Shown here one piece after another: positions 13,501 through 22,403 of a DNA stretch of 64,000 bases. Within the stretch, counting starts at the first letter, position 1. Each line of letters starts with the position of its first letter. Source of the stretch: Ridgeia piscesae (lineage: Eukaryota; Annelida; Polychaeta; Sabellida; Siboglinidae). Below the pieces are notes generated by a model that saw nothing but the letters and a program-made list of their open reading frames with translations, had not been told where the DNA came from and searched no databases. The stretch covers positions 80,001-144,000 of the forward strand of contig JAODUO010001067.1 of NCBI GenBank assembly GCA_025642075.2, given 5' to 3'. Position numbers and translations under genes: made by a program.

Positions 13501-16500
13501 GCCTAGAACAACAGAAACAGCAAACAGTTTATATATGTTTGTATTTATACATTTGTTTTATATTTTGTTTGTATTTATACATTTGTTTTATATTTTGTTT
13601 GTATTTATACATTTGTTTTATATTTTGTTTGTATTTATACATTTGTTTTATATTTTGTTTGTATTTATACATTTGTTTTATATTTTGTTTGTATTTATAC
13701 ATTTGTTTTATATTTTGTTTGTATTTATACATTTGTTTTATATTTTGTTTGTATTTATACATTTGTTTTATATTTTGTTTGTATTTATACATTTGTTTTA
13801 TATTTTGTTTGTATTTATACATTTGTTTTATATTTTGTTTGTATTTATACATTTGTTTTATATTTTGTTTGTATTTATACATTTGTTTTATATTTTGTTT
13901 GTATTTATACATTTGTTTTATATTTTGTTTGTATTTATACATTTGTTTTATATTTTGTTTGTATTTATACATTTGTTTTATATTTTGTTTGTATGTTACA
14001 CACTAAATTATAATTGTGAATGTTTTGTTTTATTCACAACATTGAGAACTAGTTTTGAGGAGAAAAGTACTTTTGTGTTTACTTCTAGTACATATTTTTA
14101 CTTGTACTTCAAGTACATTTTTAAGAAGTACCTTTACGTTTACTTGCATAGCTCTTTCTAGGGTTACTTTTACTCAAGTACAAAATAAATGTACTTGTTA
14201 CAGCTCTGTAATGTATACATTATTACCAATATATTATTATACGTGACTTTTAATGCAGGATGCCAAACATGTATGCCCTGTACAGCCACTGTAAGGTGAA
14301 CATTCTGCTTGTGGAGTACCGCGGCTATGGCAAGAGTGAAGGCTCACATGTGACTTTTATTGCAGGATGCCCAACATGTATGCCTTGTACAGCCACTGTA
14401 AGGTGAACATTCTGCTTGTGGAGTACCGCGGCTATGGCAAGAGTGAAGGCTCACCCTCAGTGAATGGTCAGTGCAGGATGCCCAAAAACCCATGTATGTT
14501 TTTAAGGGCCACTGTCATAAATTCGGGCCTTGTGGGGGTTAGAGGCTATGGAAGATATAAAAACAGTATTTTATTGCAGGATGCCCAACATGTATGCCTT
14601 GTACAGCCACTGTAAGGTGAACATTCTGCTTGTGGAGTACCGTGGCTATGGCAAGAGTGAAGGCTCACATGTGACTTTTATTGCAGGATGCCCAACATGT
14701 ATGCCTTGTACAGCCACTGTAAGGTGAACATTCTGCTTGTGGAGTACCGCGGCTATGGCAAGAGTGAAGGCTCACATGTGACTTTTATTGCAGGATGCCC
14801 AACATGTATGCTCTGTACAGCCACTGTAAGGTGAACATTCTGCTTGTGGAGTACCGCGGCTATGGCAAGAGTGAAGGCTCACATGTGACTTTTATTGCAG
14901 GATGCCCAACATGTATGCCCTGTACAGCCACTGTAAGGTGAACATTCTGCTTGTGGAGTACCGCGGCTATGGCAAGAGTGAAGGCTCACCCTCTGAGAAT
15001 GGTCAGTGCAGCAGTTTATACACAATCATACTCTTTATCTAGTGTATGTTAAGTTGTCCACTGTCATATAACGTTGAACCATTCATTCAGCTTCATGTCT
15101 GTTCCTCAGATGCCCTGTGCTTGCTTTTGGATATTTTGGCCAGATTCAGGATGTCTAATATAGTGAAATGTTATTCGAGGACCAGAAGGCTGAGCACTTA
15201 GAGGTAGAGATTCAGAGGGAGTCATGATAGAGAAGATATAAAAACAGTATAAAGGAGAAATGTTGAGAGCGTGTCACTGTGTATTTGTGACAGTCCTATG
15301 TCATCTGGGTGCACTCACACTGACACTTCAACCAGGTAGCAACAGAAACCTGATCAAAATTAATTCTTCAGTCAGATGACAATGTGCTAAAATGACATGA
15401 CACCAACTGAGTCAAATTTGTACAGACCATTAAAGTCATTTCAAGTGAAACCCTGGAGAGGTGGAATCCCATTCTCAGAAAAATCATCTAACTTAATAAA
15501 CTGTGAATCCTGTGTGCACAGTGAAGCATTTGTAAAAGTAAGTGTGACAATATCATTTTAAGACATCTCATTGTCTGATACATTTTGTCTAATGTTGCAG
15601 GTCTTTACAAAGACTTTGAGGCATCCATGCAGTTCTTGTTCCTCCGCAAAGACATTGACCAGCGCCGCCTGGTGGTGTTTGGTCGTTCACTAGGTGGCGC
15701 TGTAGCAACCCGCCTTGCTAGTGTTCCTCTCTATGCACAACGAATCTCATGCGTGATTCTTGAGAACACGTTTGTATCACTTCCCGCTATTGCGGCCTGT
15801 GTGTTTGGACTGAAAGCTCTCGGTCAACTACCTCGATGGTGCTACAAGAACAAGGTAAATATCATAGCGTTGCGACATGAACAAGGTAAATACATTGTTC
15901 GTGTTACAAGAACAAGATATATACCACAATGTTGCTGCAATAAGAAGGTAAATCTTGTGATGTTTCTGGAAGAATAAGTGAATATCACACCAGTGCTACA
16001 AGAACAAATTAAAACCTCCCTGGAGCTACAAGGACAAAGTAAATACCATGCTGGTGTTAAATGAACAAAGTAAATACCATGCTGGTGTTAAATGAACAAA
16101 GTAAATACCATGCTGGTGTTAAATGAACAAAGTAAATACCATGCTGGTGTTAAATGAACAAAGTAAATACCATGCTGGTGTTAAATGAACAAAGTAAATA
16201 CCATGCTGGTGTTAAATGAACAAAGTAAATAATAAAAACAAGTAAATACCACGCTGGTGTTAAATGAACAAAGTAAATACCATGCTGGTGTTAAATGAAC
16301 AAAGTAAATACCACGCTGGTGTTAAATGAACAAAGTAAATACCACGCTGGTGTTAAATGAACAAAGTAAATACCATGCTGGTGTTAAATGAACAAAGTAA
16401 ATACCATGCTGGTGTTAAATGAACAAAGTAAATACCATACTATGTTTGTGCAACAACAAGGTAAATACCTCTCTGGTACTACAAGAATAAGGTAAATACG

Positions 16501-18856
16501 TTGCTGGTGTTACAAGAACATAGTAAATATGTTGCTGGTGCTGTAAGAACAAGGTAAATACCTCGCTGCGAGGAAAGTGACGGTAAATTATTTGCATTCC
16601 AGTTTGATACATAGAAATAAACATGTAATGGTATTTCATCTTTTACTTTTACATGTAAGAACCCCTGAATTTACTTTGTGAAGATATGTGGTGTTGAAAT
16701 GAAATTGAATTGAATTAAATTTCTGGCATTGCCACTACGTACATATGTTATTACATCTGTATTTAGGTAACAGTAGCATAGTGGTTAGAACTTTCAAGCT
16801 GGAATCCTCTTTCTGCTGTTTCTTGGCTTTGGCAGTTTTGTTATCTCTTCATTGCCTTAGTTCTCTCAGTTGAATAAATGAATGCCAGAGTGCACTAGAC
16901 AGCAGTCGGTATACAAATGAGTAAACATTGTGATATTAAAAAAGGTATACAAACAGAGGTGCATTTAACATGTCGGGTAGCAGGATAATTGTAGTGTTCT
17001 GAAAGCAAAAAGGTACCGAGATGAATCATCAAGACATCCGTTTTGTGTTTCCAGTTTGAGTCGAAGAAGCGTATCCCGTCCCTCACAGTTCCCACGCTCT
17101 TCCTGTCAGGCATGGCTGACACCCTCATCCCCCCTCCCATGATGCAGCACCTCTTCCAGGTGAGATGGTCACATGTGATAGGGCGAATGAACCTAGTCAG
17201 TCACGGGGTCACGTGATAGGGTGAACCAAGTCAGTCACAGGGTCACGTGATAGGGTGAACCAAGTCAGTCACAGGGTCTGCTGTGTGTAGCAAAGCGCTG
17301 AACTGTTGGTGCTTTGCAAGGTTGATATGATGACCTATCGATAGTACATACAGTATGTAGAGCCTGTATTGTTCACAGAAAATTTAGAAAAGTTTGAAGC
17401 AAGATTCCTTATTTCATCACTACCCCTAATAAATGTTGACACCAGCGACGTTTCGCCTGCCAGTCGGTCAAAACGTCAATGTGAGTCAAAATGTATTATT
17501 TGTGAAAGAAATAATGTAGTATTCTTTCAACTTGAAGAACATTTTCATGAATAAACATTTGTAACACAGTTGTGCAGTGAATAGTTATGTAGTTGATGTG
17601 ATGAAAGAGTGTTGCTGAAGTATTTGAATTGTCATCTGTAGATCAAACAGAAAAGTCACCAAATAAAAGTCACATGTTCAGATTACAGTTAAACCTTCAC
17701 ACACGTCATATGTAACATCAACCTAAATTTCTTTCAAGTTCTAAATCTGGCAATCATTTCACTGTGACTGTTTATCTTCAACAGTACACTGAACTATGTA
17801 ATTATAATTACAACTTGACCATACTTCTAATATGCGTCAGTGTGCTGTCAGTCTATCTGTGGAGCAGTAACTATTCCTGTGGTACACAGATGTCTGGAGC
17901 TCCGCTGAAGCGCATTGCCAAGTTGCCCGGTGGCACCCACAATGAGACGTGGCAGTGTACCGGTTACTATGACGCCATCAACACATTCCTGCAAGAGGTC
18001 AGCACTGTCAGCCCAACAATTCATTTCCGGCGGGGTTTGTACAAGGCCTGCTAGGTCGCCAAAAGAACATGACTGTGTTTGCTCAAAGTCAATACTTTGG
18101 AAGCAATGGATTCTGCTAAGTGGCCTTGTTATAGTTAGAAATTAAAACACAAACAAAACTATTTATGTTACAAATGCTGACAAAATCGGAAATTGCCAGT
18201 TCAATTTGGTCAAGAATGAAAATAAATAAATCATTTTAATTATATTATTGTAATGTAATAATGAATCTAGTGTAGTTATATAAAATAATATCGAAGGCTG
18301 GGTATTAGGTGTTCCCATAAGTTTTGATAAATCTGCGCAGTGTCATAATATCTGAGAACTTACCTAATGTGTGGTTCCTGGTTGTAGGGGTGTGTTTTGA
18401 TTTCACGTGAATGATTAAGTGTGATTTTTGTCCTTGTGGAAATTACCTTTGTAAATTATTAAAAAAAAAGTATAAATAAAAATGTCCCATCAATTCGGAA
18501 ATTATGACAATATTGACACCTATTCACTTCTTTACATAATATTTATTTCTACTTTCAATTACTGCTGTGTAAATTGACATCAGTTATGAAACAAATATAA
18601 ACATTATGTTTGTGTGTACAAAAAGCACAGAAGATGCACAATAATGTGAGTTGTTTCACAATTCTCCATTCCTAGTCTATTTGGTCCTCTCTATATTCCT
18701 CCATCTTTGTCGAGAGGCAAACAGAACGCGCCCACTGATTGGTTTCTCTTTGATCGCCAGGTGGAGCAGTGGAAGTCGGGGATGACCAAGACAGAGCCAA
18801 TGGCTGCGTACAGCATGAACGCGCCATTTGAAGACGCGCGTGTCTACTCGCTTTAA
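9428..18856 (+). CDS. ABHD13: ABHD13-like alpha/beta hydrolase (whole gene, 7 coding exons)
   Basis: Exons: 9428-9722, 11507-11738, 14901-15001, 15601-15854, 17055-17159, 17890-17997, 18761-18856. All have GT-AG borders and compatible phases, giving about 396 residues against roughly 337 in vertebrates; the extra length is an N-terminal Ser/Asn/Asp-rich extension. Order along the protein: polar N terminus, hydrophobic segment at about 75-98 (type II membrane anchor), then the hydrolase fold with FLHGNAGNVGHR (oxyanion region), VEYRGYGKSEG, nucleophile GRSLGG (Ser about 239), MADTLIPP (acid Asp about 316) and PGGTHNETW (His about 346). All triad residues are present, so it is probably active. 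The family (Bem46-like serine hydrolases) has been linked to protein depalmitoylation and hydrolase activity; the substrate here is unknown. The vertebrate gene has a single coding exon as I recall, whereas this one is well split. Poly(A) candidates are ATTAAA at 19309 and AATAAA at 19852. Confidence 0.95.
10200..10410 (-). mobile_element. tRNA-derived SINE fragment in ABHD13 intron 1
   Basis: Read on the minus strand, 10400 to 10330 looks like a tRNA: an A-box-like GCACGGTAGAGC, an anticodon-arm-like GGACTGTCAATC and a B-box GGTTCAATCC. It is followed by a non-tRNA body. The missing terminal CCA and imperfect stems argue for a SINE head rather than a functional tRNA. Confidence 0.6.
10562..10607. 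repeat. (TA)n microsatellite
   Basis: Nearly pure TA tract with one TTATTA interruption. Confidence 0.95.
10616..10910. repeat. 16-bp pyrimidine-rich minisatellite, about 18 copies
   Basis: Unit CCTCATCCCCCTCCAR, in ABHD13 intron 1. On the sense strand it is almost pure pyrimidine and resembles a very long polypyrimidine tract. It shows some deletions around 10685-10700 and 10805-10830. Confidence 0.95.
11300..11455. repeat. degenerate ~20-bp repeat upstream of ABHD13 exon 2
   Basis: Units resemble GGTGACTGTATTACAGGG, about seven copies. Each carries an acceptor-like TTACAG. The array ends about 50 bp before the true exon 2 acceptor at 11505-11506. Confidence 0.85.
11507..11738 (+). CDS. 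ABHD13: ABHD13 exon 2
   Basis: Acceptor TTTCAG, donor CACAG before GTGAGC. Encodes AYNIQDSLLYYPNQP and the oxyanion-loop motif FLHGNAGNVGHR. It ends with two bases of an Arg codon completed by exon 3. Confidence 0.93.
11739..12489 (+). other. ABHD13 intron 2, 5' part
   Basis: Loosely repeated GGTCACT-type words occur at 11875-12035; the rest is plain AT-rich intron. Confidence 0.4.
12490..14225. mobile_element. putative non-autonomous hAT-like element in intron 2
   Basis: Both ends are built from clustered AAGTAC/CTTGAGTA words in opposite orientation: ACTTAAGTAGAAAAG and TTCTTGAGTAACG near 12510-12545, and ACTTTTACTCAAGTAC near 14165-14182. Such subterminal motif clusters are typical of hAT-family ends. 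No transposase is recognisable inside; a 30-bp array fills 13537-13995. Exact termini and target-site duplication were not established. Confidence 0.35.
13537..13995. repeat. 30-bp minisatellite, 15 near-identical copies
   Basis: The AT-rich unit is TTTGTATTTATACA followed by TTTGTTTTATATTTTG. The copies I compared are identical, pointing to very recent expansion. Because 30 is a multiple of three, both strands show long open frames that are artefacts. Confidence 0.98.
14259..14900 (+). repeat. tandem duplicates of ABHD13 exon 3 (107-bp unit)
   Basis: Copies of the exon begin at 14259, 14366, 14580, 14687, 14794 and 14901 (the last is the proper exon), plus a degraded copy at 14477. The 107-bp unit holds about 91 bp of exon and a 16-bp linker, GTGACTTTTATTGCAG, that ends in an acceptor. 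Only the copies at 14366 (ending TGAATG before GTCAGT) and 14901 keep the full exon end and donor. The others run into the linker and then a stop. Each full exon is 101 bp, so including two would shift the frame. Confidence 0.93.
14366..14466 (+). CDS. ABHD13: alternative full-length copy of ABHD13 exon 3
   Basis: Has its own acceptor (TTGCAG), a complete 101-bp body and a GTCAGT donor. It encodes the same peptide as the downstream copy except SPSVNG instead of SPSENG. It could replace the 14901 copy but cannot be spliced together with it without a frameshift. Use is untested. Confidence 0.35.
14901..15001 (+). CDS. ABHD13: ABHD13 exon 3 (3'-most copy)
   Basis: Encodes MPNMYALYSHCKVNILLVEY followed by RGYGKSEGSPSEN, the beta-strand and loop after the oxyanion region. 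Acceptor TTGCAG; donor GAATG before GTCAGT. Chosen as the default because it is complete and nearest to exon 4. Confidence 0.85.
15002..15600 (+). other. ABHD13 intron 3
   Basis: Ordinary intron. A short piece near 15230 (GAAGATATAAAAACAGTAT) is also found at 14550-14570 inside the duplicated-exon block, so the duplication captured or exchanged intron sequence. Confidence 0.5.
15601..15854 (+). CDS. ABHD13: ABHD13 exon 4 (nucleophile Ser)
   Basis: Acceptor TTGCAG at 15595-15600. Encodes GLYKDFEASMQF, RRLVVFGRSLGGAVATRLAS with the catalytic Ser, VILENTFVSLP and RWCYKNK. Donor AACAAG before GTAAAT. The donor region seeds the array that follows. Confidence 0.95.
15838..16570. repeat. 31-bp minisatellite derived from the ABHD13 exon 4 donor junction
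   Basis: Units near the exon still read TACAAGAACAAG followed by GTAAAT, the real exon end plus donor. The central units are homogenised to GGTGTTAAATGAACAAAG plus TAAATACCATGCT (31 bp, about 14 copies at 16015-16440). The distal units (16450-16570) again resemble the junction (GTTACAAGAACA, CTGTAAGAACAAGGTAAAT). The array therefore grew from an exon-intron border. Confidence 0.9.
16571..17054 (+). other. rest of ABHD13 intron 4 with a decayed SINE
   Basis: About 16770-16930 aligns loosely with the SINE copies elsewhere: a tRNA-like AGCATAGTGGTTAGAAC, then a TTGGCAGTTTTG and CTCAGTTGAATAAATGA stretch. It is probably an old SINE on the plus strand. Confidence 0.4.
17055..17159 (+). CDS. ABHD13: ABHD13 exon 5 (catalytic Asp)
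   Basis: Acceptor TTTCCAG, donor TTCCAG before GTGAGA. Thirty-five codons including PTLFLSGMADTLIPPPMM, where the Asp is the acid of the triad. Confidence 0.94.
17168..17282. repeat. 34-bp repeat next to the ABHD13 exon 5 donor
   Basis: About three copies of GGTCACGTGATAGGG plus TGAACCAAGTCAGTCACAG, starting about 8 bp into the intron. Confidence 0.85.
17283..17889 (+). other. ABHD13 intron 5
   Basis: AT-rich intron with no recognisable element beyond the array at its start. Confidence 0.5.
17890..17997 (+). CDS. ABHD13: ABHD13 exon 6 (catalytic His)
   Basis: Acceptor ACACAG, donor CAAGAG before GTCAGC. Encodes LKRIAKLPGGTHNETWQC and TGYYDAINTFLQE; the His in GGTHNETW completes the triad. 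Confidence 0.95.
17998..18760 (+). other. ABHD13 intron 6
   Basis: AT-rich intron without a recognised element. Confidence 0.5.
18761..18856 (+). CDS. ABHD13: ABHD13 exon 7 (stop codon)
   Basis: Acceptor CGCCAG; encodes VEQWKSGMTKTEPMAAYSMN and ends EDARVYSL at TAA 18854-18856. The tail is not conserved with vertebrates, but the frame continues perfectly from exon 6. Confidence 0.88.
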   Translation: MEQWKSGMTKTEPMAAYSMNAPFEDARVYSL

Positions 18857-19860
18857 GTAACGTCACAGTTGGACTGTGCCGGACTTTGACGTCGAATGAT
18901 TCTGCCTACAAGTTCTGTTGCTATCGATTCAACTGGCCAGTCACGCATCACTGTTAAGTTTATAACAAGGTTTAATTAACTTCGTTTGCAGACGAATGAA
19001 GTCATGGGATGCAACTGGTTTAAGCTGGTCTAATAAGTTAGCAGAACTGCGCCACTAAATTCACATTTTACCGGTGGCCAGGGTGTATTATATTGTTAAT
19101 TTAGCAACTGAAACAGTTGTGTGCTCTTCTGTGTTCTAATGAATGTGTTTATGATCAAAATTAGTTGTAAAGGAAACTGAAGCAGTCGGAACCTGACCAA
19201 GGACGAGCGACCAGTCCATGCAGTGCCATCGTTGTATCACGCATTCTAGATACAGTCGGTCACCACATACTTTGTAACGTCCAGATTGTTTCAAATACGA
19301 GAATATTAATTAAAGGTCATGTACGATAGATCATATATCAGAATTTTGTAAATTTTTAATGTCAATACATTTCTGGCACTTAACATTGCTTCCATTTAAA
19401 TCCGTGAACTACAAGGATCTGTCAAAACGTTCGTATAGACATTTATATGAGATGTATGATACAATCCCATATATCCCACCAGCATTTCGATTGTCCGATT
19501 TTAACAGAGAACAGTAGTGCATAGTAATCCACATGTCAGAAAGAGCTATTAATTAACCATTTGATGGTGGACACGATAGCGCTGTCTCAGTCGTGTTATC
19601 ACATTTAGATTTAAAGTATATTTAAAAATTGCATCAACTGCTTTCAGATCACTGTTTTGTATAAATATCGGAAAAATTGTCGAGAGTACTCATTGTGATA
19701 ACTGCTAAATCTGGCACAACTCCCATGAATATTTGTTTTGGAGTTACCACGAATGTTTCAATGAAATTACAGCTGTCCAATGTAATAATAATACTGTTTT
19801 TCAATAGCGCTAACTCCCGCATGGCGGATCGATGCGCTGTACAGGACATATAATAAATGT
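18857..19860 (+). other. ABHD13 3' UTR region
   Basis: Non-coding, AT-rich. ATTAAA at 19309-19314 and AATAAA at 19852-19857 are the possible poly(A) signals. Confidence 0.45.
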
Positions 19861-20665
19861 ATTGCAGAATGCACACAAATACATTTATTAATTGATAAAA
19901 AAAACAATGTACATAACCAGCAAAACAATATTTCCGTTGTTTGTGGCAATTGTTTTGTGGCCGTCTTCGATTTCAAGATGGCGACCATTGTTGACTATGT
20001 GACGCACACGAGAATCCCGATAATGGGACAGCGTTTAATTGTTATATTGCACATCAGTGATATAAAGTATCCAACTTGTCGCATGATATGCGCCAGACGA
20101 TATCTCATTAGCGTTGCTATGTCTTGCGAGAGTTCCTGCTTTGGTGATCGCTTCTTGCGCTGTAAGCGTAGATGTGCCAAATATTTTGCTTTGGGGAGGA
20201 ATTTGTTTTGCCAATTTTCCTCGACATACAGTCTAATATACTGTAGAATACATGCTATTACGAACCCGAATATTATTTTAATAATGAGTAAAAATTGCCG
20301 TGCTTTTGAGAACGTTGCTTTCTAAAGTTGCTATCAATCAATTAATCAATCAAAAACTACTGAAGATACGTTGTTGTAAAGCTCACGGTCCGAGGAACCA
20401 ACTTTTGCGACTTTGTATCCATTTTGCGACGTGCCGTGTTGTTGAGGAGGTCGATTGCCAACTCACCCGCCCGCAAAATGCACACTATAATTTCTGGTCC
20501 ACCATAGTTGCGAACCCCGCACATGACTGCACCCAATCGTCCAGGAATGCGCCAACGTATATATCATAAACGGCATCTGGTGAACAAGATACTGATTAAT
20601 TAAGGATGTTAGTTTTTGCTGTGTGCTTGTTGAGTGTGTGCGTGTTGTTGACGGCTGTACATATC
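19861..20665. other. intergenic stretch, no supported gene
   Basis: A CAAGATGGCGACC motif at about 19974 matches the YY1 consensus and carries an ATG that opens a 115-codon frame (MATIVDYVTH, stop at 20325). Composition and lack of homology make a real protein doubtful; a promoter element is as likely. Confidence 0.3.
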
Positions 20666-20735
20666 GAGACGAGACGAGACGAGACGAGACGAGACGAGAC
20701 GAGACGAGACGAGACGAGACGAGACGAGACGAGAC
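20666..20735. repeat. (GAGAC)n pentanucleotide microsatellite
   Basis: About 14 perfect GAGAC units. Confidence 0.97.
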
Positions 20736-22403
20736 AGACCACCACTGTTTATGTATGTGATACTGAAATCAATAAAATCTTACCATTCTTTTTTGTATTT
20801 TGTGTTTTGTCGAGCCGTTTGTAGAGACAAGTAACAGCGCAAAAACGCCGTAAACATTATCAAATAATTATGGTTTCCTGTGTGAAACATGTAGAGTCCA
20901 CCAACAAGAAATGATTCGTCGATTCGTCAAGCTAAGATGAACAGGCAGCCTCCCTCGGAACCTAATGTGCGTAATACTTGCTGCATCACGAACATCCACG
21001 ACCCCGAGTATTGATGGGGGAAATCAATAGAAAAAAGGACAATTAAATCGAACCATTTACTAATTGGTTTGTCCCTGCAGACTTGAAGCAATAATTCATC
21101 TAGACTCTGTACTTATTTCACGGAGATGAGTGGCGGATTAGACAACTAAGATTATGATGCACTAGCCGCCGGTATAATAGGCCATGGCGATTAAAAAAAT
21201 TCATTATTTGTGTACTAATTACACCTGGACGACGTATATGTACAGACAGTGATAGATATGAACCACCAAGAGTATTGTGTTAGTCTGCTAATTGATAATG
21301 TTCCTACAGCAAGTTATGTCGTCTCTGATAGAAAGTTAGCCAGAGCTGATGCCAAGACGTACGACCACTGGTTGGTTTATCATCTCCGTCTCTGTCTCCG
21401 ACATGAAATATCATGCAGCATGAACCTAACTGATCTGCGTATAATAATTACAGCGCAACAATTGTTAAAGTTAGGAGCTTGTATCACCGGTACCTCCCGT
21501 AATTGCAAAGAGCATAGAACATAACTATAGCCCAAATGACTGGTTCCGTTACACCCTGTCCTTTTAACCGGAATTGCGAAATCGTCCGATTTACCAGTTT
21601 TCGTTATTTTATTTACCAGTTGTACTCACGACAGATTCTTTTACATGTTCGTCGGCCATTAGCCATATTTATAGAAATGTACAAATGCAACCATTGGGGG
21701 CTCTCTGAAAATAAATACAACGCTATGGTCCATTACATAATCACGATAGACCCGACTAACTGAAAGCTAAAATACCGTTTTCCAAATACTAAAAGATCGC
21801 TATTTGAGAAATATTGGTTTTGCTATTTTCCAAACAACTGTTTTAATAACAAGACAACGTTCTTTGTGACTAAATGCCTGCGTCAGATCGTCACTGGTTG
21901 AACTAGGTCAGGAGGAGATGTGGCGCATTGTCAAGATGAACGGAGCGCTGGCGCCTGAGAGGAATCGTTACAGGGGAGAGGGGTGAAAGTGGGTGCTACA
22001 GCGTTACATCCACTCTTGGATGACGACATCAGAAGACAGGGGGAGGGGAGCGTGCTGTTGAAATTGTTTCGCCTCCACGGCGCAATCACTTCCCTTTCTC
22101 CTCCGTCTTGTCTTCGTCTCCAACTCCACTGATGGCAGACACGAGGACGGATGCTGTCAAACAGTTGTCGCGAATGCATCGCCATAAATTCATATTTATT
22201 GGGAGGCTGAACTCTGATCCAAATTCCAGTGGGTCATCTGCCCCTCCCCCTGTTCCAGGGTCTATGGGAGCGTGTTACCAGAACGCGATGACGAGTCGAC
22301 AGCGTCCAACCAGCTGTGACGCGTGGAAGTCGTAAGCCGACTTTACCTAGAGATTAACCTAAGCCTAGCTCAATGGTCGGCCGACATTGTCGAATCCTGC
22401 AGC
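20736..22403. other. intergenic stretch, no supported gene
   Basis: Unique AT-leaning sequence. Short frames on both strands overlap each other and lack splice or homology support. No repeat family recognised. Confidence 0.4.

Noticed and set aside
13493..14161. 222-codon Phe/Ile/Leu-rich 'membrane protein'
   Set aside because: It is the AT-rich 30-bp array read in an open frame; the opposite strand is equally open.
19957..20325. 115-122 codon plus-strand ORF (MATIVDYVTH)
   Set aside because: No homology or codon signal that I can see. Its ATG lies in a YY1-like motif, so it is more likely regulatory or chance.
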